Source: Microbacterium oleivorans
GTDB taxonomy: Bacteria; Actinomycetota; Actinomycetes; Actinomycetales; Microbacteriaceae
Direction of reading: 5' to 3'
Assembly (NCBI RefSeq): GCF_001691565.1
Contig: NZ_MAYO01000003.1
Location: 2,035,851 to 2,099,850, forward strand
Length of the DNA stretch: 64,000 bases
The translations under genes and the position numbers were made by a program. Under the pieces are notes generated by a model that was given only the letters and a program-made list of their open reading frames with translations, had not been told where the DNA came from and did no database searches. Positions 40,616-49,654 of the stretch are shown here, piece by piece (position 1 is the first letter of the stretch; each line of letters opens with the position of its first letter).

Positions 40616-41674
40616 ATGCGTTGGCAGGGTCAGAACATCACGGCGGTCGACGAGGCCGCGCTGCCCGGCCTCGAGTCCATGGGTGGACTCGTCCGCTCGG
40701 TCGCGACGCCGGAGTTCGCGGGGATGACCTTCCACGAAGTCGTCGCGAAGTCCGCGCTCAACCACGTGCCGAGCGGATCGGCGATGCCGTTCTCCTGGTC
40801 GGTGAATCCCTATAGGGGGTGCCAACATGCATGTGCCTATTGCTTCGCGCGCAACACGCACACCTACCTCGACCTCGACGCCGGCGCGGACTTCGACTCT
40901 CAGATCGTCGTCAAGGTGAACGTGGCGGAGGTGCTCGCCCGCGAGCTCGCCAAGCCGTCGTGGCGACACGAGCCCGTCGCTCTCGGGACCAACACCGACC
41001 CGTATCAGCGGGCCGAGGGACGCTACCGGCTGATGCCGGGAATCATCGACGCCCTCGCGTCGAGCGGCACACCGTTCTCGATCCTCACCAAGGGCACGCT
41101 GCTGCGCCGCGACCTGCCGCTGCTGACGGATGCCGCGACCCACGTCCCGATCCACATCGCCATGTCGATCGCGATCCCCCACGAACCGCTGCGGCAGCTC
41201 CTCGAGCCGGGAGCCCCGTCGTTCCAAGCCCGGCTCGACACGGTGAGGGCCGCGACCGATGCCGGGTTCTCGGTGACGGTGTTCCTCATGCCGATCGTCC
41301 CGCACCTGACCGACGGGGTCGACGTCCTCGACGATGCGATCCGTCGGATCGCGGCATCAGGTGCTCGTCGGGTCGTCTTCGGCGCGTTGCACCTGCGGCC
41401 GGGCGCGAAGGAGTGGTTCTGGCAGTGGCTGGAACGCGAGTGCCCGGACCTCGTGCCGGCCTACCGCGGCCTCTACCCCGGCGTCTCCGTGTCGGCACCG
41501 AAGGGCTATCGGTCGTGGCTGTCGGCGCGGGTGCGCCCGCTGCTGCGACGACACGGCCTGCATGGAAGGCTCGAGGAGGAGGACGCCCCGCCGCGCGGAA
41601 TGGGCCAGGTGCGGACCACGGGGCCGGTCATGAAGACCGCGACCCGGGAACAGGCATCCGCGATGCTGTTCTGA
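40616..41674 (+). CDS. Rv2578c-family radical SAM protein
   Basis: A 352-residue radical SAM enzyme. The cluster motif is CQHACAYC (about residues 70-77, Cys-x3-Cys-x2-Cys) preceded by WSVNPYRG; GTNTDPYQ and LTKGTLLRRD follow as in SPL-like radical SAM proteins. The reaction is unknown; related proteins include the spore photoproduct lyase group, so a DNA-repair role is possible. The SOS box in the promoter supports induction by DNA damage; I recall the mycobacterial homologue being in the LexA regulon. ATG 40616 is six bases after the -10. Confidence 0.88.
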   Translation: MRWQGQNITAVDEAALPGLESMGGLVRSVATPEFAGMTFHEVVAKSALNHVPSGSAMPFSWSVNPYRGCQHACAYCFARNTHTYLDLDAGADFDSQIVVKVNVAEVLARELAKPSWRHEPVALGTNTDPYQRAEGRYRLMPGIIDALASSGTPFSILTKGTLLRRDLPLLTDAATHVPIHIAMSIAIPHEPLRQLLEPGAPSFQARLDTVRAATDAGFSVTVFLMPIVPHLTDGVDVLDDAIRRIAASGARRVVFGALHLRPGAKEWFWQWLERECPDLVPAYRGLYPGVSVSAPKGYRSWLSARVRPLLRRHGLHGRLEEEDAPPRGMGQVRTTGPVMKTATREQASAMLF

Positions 41675-41675
41675 T

Positions 41676-42101
41676 TCAGGCGTCCGGGATCAGGCGCTTG
41701 CCGAGGACCGAGGTGGCGTCGCGGACGTAGCCGATGGCGTCGTAGAAGTCGGTGACGGCGTCGTTCCCCTCACGGACCATGAGCATCACCTTCGGGCAGC
41801 CGAGCGCCTCGAGTCGACGTTCGGCCTCGGCGACCAGCATCCGCCCGGTGCCCTCGCCGCGGCGCTCCGGGTCGGTCGCGAGGTAGTACAGCCAGCCCCG
41901 GTGGCCGTCGTACCCGGCCATGACCGAGCCGACGACGCGATCGCCGTCGGCCGCGACGAGCAGGAGCTCCGGCCAGACGGCGCGGGCTCGCGCAATGTCG
42001 CGGTGCGGGTCATTCCACGGACGCGTCAGGCCTGTCGCATCCCACAGGGACACGACCTGCCCGACGTCGGGATCACCGAGGGGGCGGATGACGATCGGCA
42101 T
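41676..42101 (-). CDS. GNAT family acetyltransferase (YpeA-like)
   Basis: A 141-residue single-domain acetyltransferase. The acetyl-CoA motif is DPERRGEGTGRMLVAEAERR (about residues 77-96), followed by VMLMVREGNDAVTDFYDAIG, the usual C-terminal pattern of the YpeA group. TAGGGT lies exactly six bases before the ATG, indicating a leaderless transcript. It converges on the radical SAM gene with one base between stops. The substrate is unknown. Confidence 0.88.
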   Translation of the reverse strand: MPIVIRPLGDPDVGQVVSLWDATGLTRPWNDPHRDIARARAVWPELLLVAADGDRVVGSVMAGYDGHRGWLYYLATDPERRGEGTGRMLVAEAERRLEALGCPKVMLMVREGNDAVTDFYDAIGYVRDATSVLGKRLIPDA

Positions 42102-42107
42102 CCGCCC

Positions 42108-42113
42108 ACCCTA
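42108..42113 (-). promoter_or_regulatory. Leaderless -10 of the YpeA-like gene
   Basis: TAGGGT on the minus strand, six bases before the ATG at 42101, located in the 22-base gap after the DEAD-box helicase. Confidence 0.55.
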
Positions 42114-42123
42114 GTGAGCGATC

Positions 42124-44142
42124 TCAGGCGTCGACGTTCGCGGCCTGACGACCCGTGATCTCTTCGAGCACATCGTCGCCGGCGCGCGCCTCGTCGAACG
42201 GCGCGTCGATCTCGGCACGCTCGAGCATCTCGGTCATGCGCCGACGACGCTGACGCGTGATCAGCGTGACGACCGTTCCCGCGCGGCCCGCGCGGCCGGT
42301 GCGGCCGGAGCGGTGCGTATACGTCTTGTACTCGTCGGGTGCGTCGGCCTGGACGACCAGGTCGATGTCGTCGACGTGGATGCCGCGGGCCGCGACATCG
42401 GTCGCGACGAGCACGTTCACCTTGCCGTCGGTCAGGCGCTGCAGGTTGCGTGTGCGCTTGGCCTGGTTCAGGTCGCCGTGGAGGGCGACGGCGGCGATCC
42501 CGGCATCCTCGAACTGCTCGACGAGCATCTCCGAGTAGGCGCGCGTACGGGTGAAGACGAGCGTCTTGCCGTCGCGGTCGACGAGCGACGTGAGGATCTC
42601 GGCCTTGTCGCGGTGGTCGATCACGAGTACGCGGTGGTCGATCGTGCTGGTCTCCTGGGTTTCGCCGGCGACCTCGTAGACGGCCGGGTTCACGAGGAAC
42701 TCGTCGACGAGCGCGGCGACCTCGCGGTCGAGCGTGGCGGAGAAGAGCAGCTTCTGCGCGTCGTCCTGCACGAGGCGCAGGATGCGCTGCATCGGCTCGA
42801 GGAAGCCCAGCTCGCTCATGTGGTCCGCCTCGTCGAGGACGACGATGCCGACCTCGGACAGGTCGAGCTTGCCCTGCTTCTCGAGGTCCTCGATGCGGCC
42901 AGGGGTGCCGATGACGATGTCGACGCCCTTCTTGAGCGCGCCGACCTGACGGCCCTGCGGGACGCCGCCGTAGACCTGCGTCGTGAACAGGCCCACGCTC
43001 TGCGCGAGCTCCTGCACGGTGCGGTCGATCTGCAGTGCGAGCTCGCGCGTCGGCGCGAGGATCAGCGCCTGCGGCGAACGGCCCCAGGCGCGGCGCTTGC
43101 CGGCCTGTCCGCGCAGCACGCGCTCGACGAGCGGAGCGCCGAAAGCGATCGTCTTGCCCGAGCCGGTGCGGCCACGGGCGAGGACGTCGCGGCCGTCGAG
43201 GATCGGACGGACGGTGGCCGCCTGGATCGGGAACGGGCTCGTGGCGCCGAGGCCCTCGAGGGTCCGGACGATGTTCTGGCCGAGGCCGAGGTCGCTGAAC
43301 GAGGCCTGCTCGACGGATGCGGCATCCACCGCTTCGGCCTGCAGCCGCTCGTGCACGACGTCGACGTGGTCCTGGTGCGCCTTCGACTTCTCGTCGGCGT
43401 TCCAATCCGACCGGTTCGCGCGCTCATCGCGGCGGGGACGGTCATCCCGGCGGGGACGGTCATCACGACGCGGACGGTCGTCGAACGACCGAGCCGGACG
43501 CTCGTTCCGGTCGAAACGGGGACGCTCCGTCCGGTCGTCACGACGCGGACGGTCGTCGAACGAGCGGGCGGGACGCTCGCTCCGGTCGAAACGGGGACGC
43601 TCGGTCCGGTCATCACGACGCGGACGGTCATCGAACGACCGAGCCGGACGCTCGTTACGGTCGAAACGCGGACGCTCGGTCCGGTCATCACGACGCGGAC
43701 GGTCATCGAACGAACGCGCGGGGCGGTCGTTGCGGTCGAAGCGCGGACGCTCGGTCCGGTCATCACGACGCGGACGGTCATCGAACGACCGAGCCGGACG
43801 CTCGTTCCGGTCGAAACGGGGACGCTCCGACCGGTCGAAGCGCGGGCGCTCGCCCTCGGCGTCGCGACGCGGACGGTCGTCGAAGCCACGGTCGCCTCGG
43901 GCGTTCGAGCGGATGCCGCGGGCCTCGGCCCGGCCGGCGCGATCCTGCTCCGTCCAGCGGCCCTTGGCGGGTGCCGATTCCTCGGCGGCGCGGAAGCCGC
44001 GGTGCTTGGGGCTCTTGCTGCCGGTGGTCCCGGCGGAGGCCTGACCCGGGCGACGCTTCGCGTCCTGGTAGGAGGTCTTCTTGCCGTAGCGGGGTTCGAA
44101 GTTCTGCGCGCGGCCGCCGGCCGGCTTCTTGTTCTTGGGCAT
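42124..44142 (-). CDS. DEAD-box RNA helicase with Arg/Asp-rich repeat N-terminus
   Basis: A 672-residue protein. The first 250 residues are basic and disordered, with five tandem 25-residue repeats (residues 106-230, consensus start ERPRFDRNERPARSFDDR). The helicase core follows: Q-motif region near 300, Walker A GRTGSGKT (323-330), PTRELA, the DEAD box VVLDEADHM, SATLDRE, and HRSGRTGRAGRAG. Such enzymes remodel rRNA or mRNA, often in the cold. RD/RG-rich tails in relatives usually follow the core; here the tail precedes it and may drive RNA binding or phase separation. The leader upstream has a small hairpin at 44241-44262. Confidence 0.9.
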   Translation of the reverse strand: MPKNKKPAGGRAQNFEPRYGKKTSYQDAKRRPGQASAGTTGSKSPKHRGFRAAEESAPAKGRWTEQDRAGRAEARGIRSNARGDRGFDDRPRRDAEGERPRFDRSERPRFDRNERPARSFDDRPRRDDRTERPRFDRNDRPARSFDDRPRRDDRTERPRFDRNERPARSFDDRPRRDDRTERPRFDRSERPARSFDDRPRRDDRTERPRFDRNERPARSFDDRPRRDDRPRRDDRPRRDERANRSDWNADEKSKAHQDHVDVVHERLQAEAVDAASVEQASFSDLGLGQNIVRTLEGLGATSPFPIQAATVRPILDGRDVLARGRTGSGKTIAFGAPLVERVLRGQAGKRRAWGRSPQALILAPTRELALQIDRTVQELAQSVGLFTTQVYGGVPQGRQVGALKKGVDIVIGTPGRIEDLEKQGKLDLSEVGIVVLDEADHMSELGFLEPMQRILRLVQDDAQKLLFSATLDREVAALVDEFLVNPAVYEVAGETQETSTIDHRVLVIDHRDKAEILTSLVDRDGKTLVFTRTRAYSEMLVEQFEDAGIAAVALHGDLNQAKRTRNLQRLTDGKVNVLVATDVAARGIHVDDIDLVVQADAPDEYKTYTHRSGRTGRAGRAGTVVTLITRQRRRRMTEMLERAEIDAPFDEARAGDDVLEEITGRQAANVDA
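43453..43827 (-). repeat. 75-bp coding tandem repeat (5 units) in the DEAD-box gene
   Basis: Five units of 25 codons with few changes (N/S and E/D exchanges), flanked by partial copies and by a six-residue RRDDRP repeat. The DNA is nearly identical between units, so copy number may vary. Confidence 0.85.
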
Positions 44143-44240
44143 GCGTGTGCTTTCTGAGTTCTCGCACGAAACAGCGCCGTGCGCCACGCACGGTGATACC
44201 CGGACTTCCGTCGGCCGGGGGCCATTCCAGTTACTGGTTC

Positions 44241-44262
44241 CGAAACCGCGGATCGGGTTTCG
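44241..44262. other. Small hairpin in the leader of the DEAD-box gene
   Basis: CGAAACC (44241-44247) pairs with GGTTTCG (44256-44262), eight-base loop. The 232-base gap between the helicase and epimerase starts holds nothing else I recognise apart from the epimerase -10. Confidence 0.3.
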
Positions 44263-44362
44263 AGATCGGCCCCGAGGACTACACAGGATGCCCGCGCACA
44301 GCGCGGCGTCCTCCGCCGACGGATTCACGATACCCGCCCCACCTGTGAAGCGGCCGCGCGGA

Positions 44363-44368
44363 TACGCT
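44363..44368 (+). promoter_or_regulatory. Leaderless -10 of the aldose epimerase gene
   Basis: TACGCT followed by six bases and the ATG at 44375; no ribosome site is present. Confidence 0.5.
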
Positions 44369-44374
44369 GGCCGC

Positions 44375-45283
44375 ATGGCCGCCGACCCCACCGGAACCCG
44401 CTTCAGCCTCCACGCCGCCGCTGTCTCGGCGGAGATCACCGAAGTGGGCGCCGCCCTCCGCGCGCTGCGCGTCGGCGGCGTCGACCTCGTCCCGGACTAC
44501 CCCGACGACACGCCGACCCCGGCGGCGTGCGGCATCGTGCTCGTGCCGTGGCCGAACCGCATCCGCGACGGCCGCTGGGAGGACGACGGCGAACTCCGCC
44601 AGCTCGCCATCACCGAACCGAAGTTCGGCAACGCGTCGCACGGACTTCTGCGGTTCGCGCCCTACCGGGTGCAGGAGCAGACGGATGCCGCCCTCACTCT
44701 GCGGGCCGACGTCTTCCCGCAGTCGGGGTACCCGTACCACCTGGAGAACCGCGTGACCTACGAGCTCGTCGAGCACGGCCTGCTCGTCACGCACGCGATC
44801 ACGAACGTCGGCGCGGGAGACGCGCCCGTCGCCGTCGGGACGCACCCCTACTTCCGGATCTCCGACGTCGACACGGCAGATCTCTCGCTGCAGCTCGAGG
44901 CGCGAACGTGGTTCCGTCTCGACGAGCAGAACATCCCCATCGCCGAGGAGCCGATCGACGAAGCACACGACCTGAGCTCGCCGCGCCGCGTCGGCGACCT
45001 GTCGCTCGACGTCGCGTTCGCCGGGCTCCCCCGCCACGACGGTCGTATCGAGGCTCACCTCGTTGCGCCCGACTCCCGCCGCCTCACGGTGTGGGCGGGC
45101 GAGGGGTTCGAGTACATGCAGGTGTTCACGACCGACCGCTTCCCCGGCCACGACCTCGCGGTCGCGATCGAGCCGATGACCGCACCCGCCGACGCGTTCA
45201 ACTCCGGACGAAGCCTCCGCCGGCTCGCTCCCGGCGAGACCTGGACGCTCGAATGGGGCGTCGACCTCGCCGAGGCCGACTGA
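44375..45283 (+). CDS. Aldose 1-epimerase family protein
   Basis: A 302-residue beta-sandwich protein of the galactose mutarotase fold. Visible are VPWPNRIRDGRW (about residues 55-66), NASHGLLRF with the catalytic His (about 88), VGTHPYFRI (about 152) and FEYMQVFTTDRFP (about 247), with the family's conserved acidic residue in VAIEPMTAPADAFNSG. It interconverts sugar anomers or a related sugar epimer. A TACGCT hexamer six bases before ATG 44375 indicates a leaderless mRNA, which fixes the start within the longer frame. It ends three bases before the convergent RND gene. Confidence 0.9.
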   Translation: MAADPTGTRFSLHAAAVSAEITEVGAALRALRVGGVDLVPDYPDDTPTPAACGIVLVPWPNRIRDGRWEDDGELRQLAITEPKFGNASHGLLRFAPYRVQEQTDAALTLRADVFPQSGYPYHLENRVTYELVEHGLLVTHAITNVGAGDAPVAVGTHPYFRISDVDTADLSLQLEARTWFRLDEQNIPIAEEPIDEAHDLSSPRRVGDLSLDVAFAGLPRHDGRIEAHLVAPDSRRLTVWAGEGFEYMQVFTTDRFPGHDLAVAIEPMTAPADAFNSGRSLRRLAPGETWTLEWGVDLAEAD

Positions 45284-45286
45284 CCC

Positions 45287-48200
45287 TCACTCCTCGCGCC
45301 GAGGCTCCTCCGCGGCCTGCTCATCCGCGATCGTCTCGTCGACCACCGGGGCCGCGGGGACGGGCTCGTCCATCGGGATCTCCACGTCCGGAGCCTCCTC
45401 GATGACGAGGGCCGTGTCGACGGCTGCCGCGCCGGTGACGGCAGCGGATGCCGCATCCCGCCGCGCCCGCCGCGTGAGCGGAGCCTGGCTGCCCGCCGAC
45501 GCCTCGGACACCGGGACGACGTCACCGCGCTTGGCGGCGCGACGCTCTTTGGCGCCTTCGACGAGGTTGTAGAGGGCGGGGAGGACCAGCAGCGTCAGGA
45601 TGGTCGAGGACACGAGGCCGCCGATGACGACGATCGCGAGCGGCTGCGAGATGAACCCGCCGTGCCCCGTGATCCCGAGCGCCATGGGTGTGAGCGCGAA
45701 GATCGTCGCCAGTGCCGTCATGAGGATGGGCCGCAGACGGCGAGCGCCGCCGGCGAGGACCGCCTCGGGAGTCGACAGACCCTTCTCCCGGTACTGGTTG
45801 ACGAGGTCGATGAGGACGATCGCGTTCGTCACGACGATGCCGACGAGCATCAGCACACCGATGAGCGAGGCCACGCCGAGGGGTACACCCGAGACGATCT
45901 GCAGGAGGATCGCGCCGGTCGCCGCGAAGGGCACCGAGACGAGCAGCAGAATCGGCTGGCGGAGCGACTTGAACGTCGCGACCATCACGATGTACACGAT
46001 CAGGATGGCGGCGAGGATCGCGAGGCCCAGCTGCGCGAAGGCATCCTGCTGCTGCGTCACGACGCCGCCGACCTCCGCGTCCGCACCCTGCGGGAGCTTC
46101 GCATCGGCGAGCGCTGCGGTCACCGTGGCGCTCGCGGCGTTCAGGTCGTCGCTCGCGGGGGTGACCGTGACGGTCGCGGTCCGCTGGCCGCGCTCGCTCG
46201 TGATCGAAGAGGGCCCCTCGGACTGCTCGACCGTCGCGACCTCGTCGAGGCGGATGAGTCCCGATGCACTCGCGATCTCGAGTCCGCGGAGCTTCGCGAT
46301 GGTGTCCGGGATCTCAGCGGCCTTGAGATAGACGGTCAGGGTCGAGTCGTCGATCTCGACCGTGCCGATCTGGCGCGGCTGCATCGTGTTGGCGACGAGA
46401 CCGCCGACCGCGACCTCCGACAATCCCAGCTCGGCCGCCTTGTCGCGGTCCACGGCGACCGAGACGAAGGGGAGGGATGCCGACAGGTTCGAGTCGACCT
46501 GGTCGACGCCTTCGGCGTCCTTCAGTGCCGTGACGACCTTGTCGGTCGCGTCGCGGAGGACACCGGCGTCCGGCGCGGTGATGTCGACCTCCACGTCACT
46601 CGATCCGAAGCCGCCCTGCGCGGCCGCGACGGTGATCTCGCCGGCATCCGTCACGTCGGCGACGGCCTTCTGCACGTCCGTGCGGATCTGCTCCTGATCG
46701 GCGTCGGGGTCGGTCGTGATCGAATACGTGATGCCGGTGCCGCCGCCCGAGAAGGCGTCGCGGAGCGCGGAACCGGTGGAGCCGATCGAAGTCTGCACGG
46801 TGTCCACGCCGGTGACGTCGAGGAGGACCTCCTCGACGCGCTTCGCGGCGGCGTCCTGCGCGTCCAGGCTCGCGGTCGCACCGATGTCCTGGCGAACGGT
46901 GAAGGTGTTCTGTCCCGAGTCGCCGAGGAAGTTGACCTTCATGAGCGGAGCCGCGGCGATGGTCCCGCCCAGGACGACGACGGCGAGGAGGAGAGTGACC
47001 ACGGAATGCCGGAGCGTCCAACGGAGGACGGGGAGGTACGACTTCTGCAGGCGGCTCGGCGGCGCGGCGGGGTCTTCGGGGTCGATGGCGCGACCAGCGG
47101 CATCCAGGACCGGCTTGCCCGGCCGCAGGAACCAGTACGCCAGCACGGGCACGATCGTGAGGGCGACGAAGAGCGACGCGAGCATCGCGATGGTGACGGT
47201 CAGCGCGAACGGCCGGAACAGCTCGCCGGTGAGGTCGCCGACGAACGCGATGGGGAGGAACACTGCGACGGTCGTGAGAGTGGATGCCGTGATCGCCGAC
47301 GCCACCTCGCGAACCGCCAGGCGGATCGAGGCGAGCTTGTCGGCATCGCCGACGTAGTGCCGCTTGATGTTCTCGATGACGACGATGGAGTCGTCGACGA
47401 CGCGGCCGATCGCGATCGTCAGCGCGCCGAGCGTGAGGATGTTGAGCGAGTAGCCGAACGCCTGGATCCCGATGAACGTGATGAGCACGCTCGTCGGGAT
47501 CGAGATGGCGGTCACGAGGGTCGAGCGCACCGACAGCAGGAAGACCAGGATGACGACGACGGCGAAGGCGAGGCCGAGCAGACCCTCCTGGGCGAGGGCC
47601 TCGATCGACTGCTCGATGTAGGGCGCCTGGTCGAAGACCACCGTCACGGTCGCGCCGTTGCCGAGGTCGTCCTTGATCCTGGACAGCGAATCGCGGACGA
47701 GGTGCGAGACGTCGACCGTGTTGGCCGCGGGCAGCTTCGTGATCGAGACGGTGAGTGCCGCCTCGCCGTCGACGCGCGAGATCGAGGTCACCGGGTCGGT
47801 GTCGAGGACGACCTTCGCGACGTCACCGATCGTGACATCGCCGGCGGCGATCTGGTCTGCGTTGGTGGGCACGAGCGGGAGATCTGCGATCCCGTCTACG
47901 GAGTCGAGCTTCGTACCCGTCTGCACGGTGAGGGTCTGGTCGCCCTCGGAGACGGTGCCGCCGGGGAACAGCTTGCCGTTCTGGTCGAGCGCATCGGTGA
48001 TCGCCGTCTGGGTGTAGCCGGCTGCGGCCAGCTTCTCCTGGTCGGGCGTGATCGTGACGCGCGAGGTGCGGCCACCGACGATCTGCGCCGCGGCGACTCC
48101 GTCGAGATCCTCGATGTCCGGGATCACGGCGTTCTCGAGCCGGTCCTGCACAGCGGTCTCATCGCTGTAGCCGGTCACGGCGATCGAGATGACCGGCAGG

Positions 48201-48601
48201 TCATCGGTCGAGAATGCGAGCACGTTGGTGTCGAGGTCGTCGGGCAGCGAATCGAGACGGTTGATCGCCTGGAGGATCTTCTGCTCAGCCGTTGCGAGGT
48301 CGGTGCCGTAGGCGAAGGATGCCTGGACGATCGACGCGTTCGTCGTGCTCGTCGAGGTCGTGGACTCCAGGTCGGGGACAGCCTGGATCGCCTGTTCGAT
48401 CGGGGTCGACACATCGTTGTTCACGACGTCGGGCGACGCTCCCGGGTAGGTCGTCAGGATCGACAGCTGCGGCAGCTGGATCGGCGGGATCAGCTCCTGC
48501 TTGAGGCTCGTGAGCGCGAGGCCTCCGAAGATCGCCGCGACGATCGTGATGAGGGCGATGAGCGCACGGTTCTTGAGGCTCAGGACGGCGAGGTGAGACA
48601 A
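45287..48601 (-). CDS. RND (HAE1/MMPL-type) efflux permease
   Basis: A 1104-residue pump with 12 membrane segments in two halves and two large outer loops. Motifs include LTLGALTIAIGRVVDDSIVV (about 391-410; proton-relay Asp pair) and GVASLIGVLMLVGIVVTNAIV with PILMTALATIFALTPMAL in the second half. The last 80 residues are a cytoplasmic acidic, Pro-rich tail. No membrane-fusion or outer-membrane partner is nearby, as expected in a single-membrane cell, so it may extrude lipids or drugs alone. The start is TTG 48601; no in-frame ATG or GTG lies close upstream. Confidence 0.9.
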   Translation of the reverse strand: MSHLAVLSLKNRALIALITIVAAIFGGLALTSLKQELIPPIQLPQLSILTTYPGASPDVVNNDVSTPIEQAIQAVPDLESTTSTSTTNASIVQASFAYGTDLATAEQKILQAINRLDSLPDDLDTNVLAFSTDDLPVISIAVTGYSDETAVQDRLENAVIPDIEDLDGVAAAQIVGGRTSRVTITPDQEKLAAAGYTQTAITDALDQNGKLFPGGTVSEGDQTLTVQTGTKLDSVDGIADLPLVPTNADQIAAGDVTIGDVAKVVLDTDPVTSISRVDGEAALTVSITKLPAANTVDVSHLVRDSLSRIKDDLGNGATVTVVFDQAPYIEQSIEALAQEGLLGLAFAVVVILVFLLSVRSTLVTAISIPTSVLITFIGIQAFGYSLNILTLGALTIAIGRVVDDSIVVIENIKRHYVGDADKLASIRLAVREVASAITASTLTTVAVFLPIAFVGDLTGELFRPFALTVTIAMLASLFVALTIVPVLAYWFLRPGKPVLDAAGRAIDPEDPAAPPSRLQKSYLPVLRWTLRHSVVTLLLAVVVLGGTIAAAPLMKVNFLGDSGQNTFTVRQDIGATASLDAQDAAAKRVEEVLLDVTGVDTVQTSIGSTGSALRDAFSGGGTGITYSITTDPDADQEQIRTDVQKAVADVTDAGEITVAAAQGGFGSSDVEVDITAPDAGVLRDATDKVVTALKDAEGVDQVDSNLSASLPFVSVAVDRDKAAELGLSEVAVGGLVANTMQPRQIGTVEIDDSTLTVYLKAAEIPDTIAKLRGLEIASASGLIRLDEVATVEQSEGPSSITSERGQRTATVTVTPASDDLNAASATVTAALADAKLPQGADAEVGGVVTQQQDAFAQLGLAILAAILIVYIVMVATFKSLRQPILLLVSVPFAATGAILLQIVSGVPLGVASLIGVLMLVGIVVTNAIVLIDLVNQYREKGLSTPEAVLAGGARRLRPILMTALATIFALTPMALGITGHGGFISQPLAIVVIGGLVSSTILTLLVLPALYNLVEGAKERRAAKRGDVVPVSEASAGSQAPLTRRARRDAASAAVTGAAAVDTALVIEEAPDVEIPMDEPVPAAPVVDETIADEQAAEEPRREE

Positions 48602-48690
48602 CGAGGGCCCATTTCCACGGTGCAGGTGAAGGGTGCGGGGACGGGCGCAAGTATTTCACGCTCATCAGCCCCTGAGGCTGGGAACCGTGG

Positions 48691-49653
48691 TCAGGCGAGG
48701 ATGAGCGTGCGGATGGCTGATTCGGGCGACACCGTGGTGTCGAGCACCACACCCCGCCGGTACCGATCGAAGACCCTCGGGTCGATGTACGAACTCCGCG
48801 CGACGGAGGGAGTGTTGCCGAGCGCTTCGGCGGTGACCTTCACGGCGAGCACCTCGGCCCGCTTGAGGTCGCTCTTCTTCGCCGCCGGACCGATCTGGGC
48901 GAGCGCTTCCGCCGCGGTGATCGTGCCGCGAAGAGTGCGGAAGTCCTTGGCAGTGAAGGTTCCACCGGTCATCGACCGGACGTAGAGATTCACGTCCCGG
49001 GGGCTGAGCGCCACGCGCCGACGCCCGCGCAGGTAGGCGAGGAGGGGCGAGCTGGGACGACCTCCCACGAGCAGTTCGATCGCCGCCGCGAGGTCGACGT
49101 CGTCGACCTCCATCTCCTGTCGCTGTCCGCTCTTGCCGGGGAACCGCAGCGCGACGACGGTGCCGTCGACCACGGCGTCCCGTCGGATCAGTGTCGTGAG
49201 CCCGCGGCTGCCGTGCTTGACGAGGTATCGCTCGGCTCCCACGCGCGGGGCGGCGAGGTCGAGGAGCCGGAACGCCGCAGCGAGGACGCGCTCCTGGTCG
49301 ATGTCCTCCCGCCGGAGCGACGTGGTGACTCGCCCGCGGGCACGCGGCAACGCCTCGGCGAGCTGCAGCGCGCGAGCGTACTTGCCCTTGTCCCGGCCGG
49401 CGGTCCACTGCGGGTGGTAGCGGTACTGGACACGCCCGGCCTCATCCACGCCGGTCGCCTGGACGTGGCCGTTCGCGTCGGCGCAGATCCACACGTCCTG
49501 CCACGCGGGCGGCAGGACGAGCGCGCGGACGCGATCGGCTTCCGCCTTCGGGAGGGGGGCGCCGTCGGCATCCACGTAACGGAACCCGGTGCCCGAACGC
49601 ATCCGGCGGTAGCCGAGGTCGACGCCCGGCCGCACGCGCGTGAGTCGTGGCAC
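48691..49653 (-). CDS. DNA topoisomerase IB (poxvirus-like)
   Basis: A 320-residue enzyme that relaxes supercoils by a 3'-phosphotyrosyl intermediate. Residues 1-80 form the N-terminal cap (GFRYVDADGAPL, RVRALVLPPAWQDVWIC); the catalytic domain holds YLVKHGSRGLTTLIR, GKSGQ, the TAKDFRTLRGT segment and the nucleophile Tyr in VARSSYIDPRVFD (about 293). Arg/Lys/Arg/His catalytic positions appear intact. GTG 49653 starts one base after the stop of the small Rho-N-like gene, so the two are one operon. Confidence 0.9.
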   Translation of the reverse strand: MPRLTRVRPGVDLGYRRMRSGTGFRYVDADGAPLPKAEADRVRALVLPPAWQDVWICADANGHVQATGVDEAGRVQYRYHPQWTAGRDKGKYARALQLAEALPRARGRVTTSLRREDIDQERVLAAAFRLLDLAAPRVGAERYLVKHGSRGLTTLIRRDAVVDGTVVALRFPGKSGQRQEMEVDDVDLAAAIELLVGGRPSSPLLAYLRGRRRVALSPRDVNLYVRSMTGGTFTAKDFRTLRGTITAAEALAQIGPAAKKSDLKRAEVLAVKVTAEALGNTPSVARSSYIDPRVFDRYRRGVVLDTTVSPESAIRTLILA

Positions 49654-49654
49654 G

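Noticed and set aside
43430-43860. Regular repeats at 43.4-43.9 kb as a possible CRISPR array
   Set aside because: The 75-bp units are adjacent without spacers, stay in one frame and encode part of a helicase.
45662-48985. A 1107-codon open frame on the plus strand, opposite the RND gene, rich in Arg, Asp, Glu and Gly
   Set aside because: It is the mirror of a strongly supported coding gene; in 70% GC DNA the antisense frames stay open because stop codons are rare. Its composition is that of an antisense shadow and it has no start signal.
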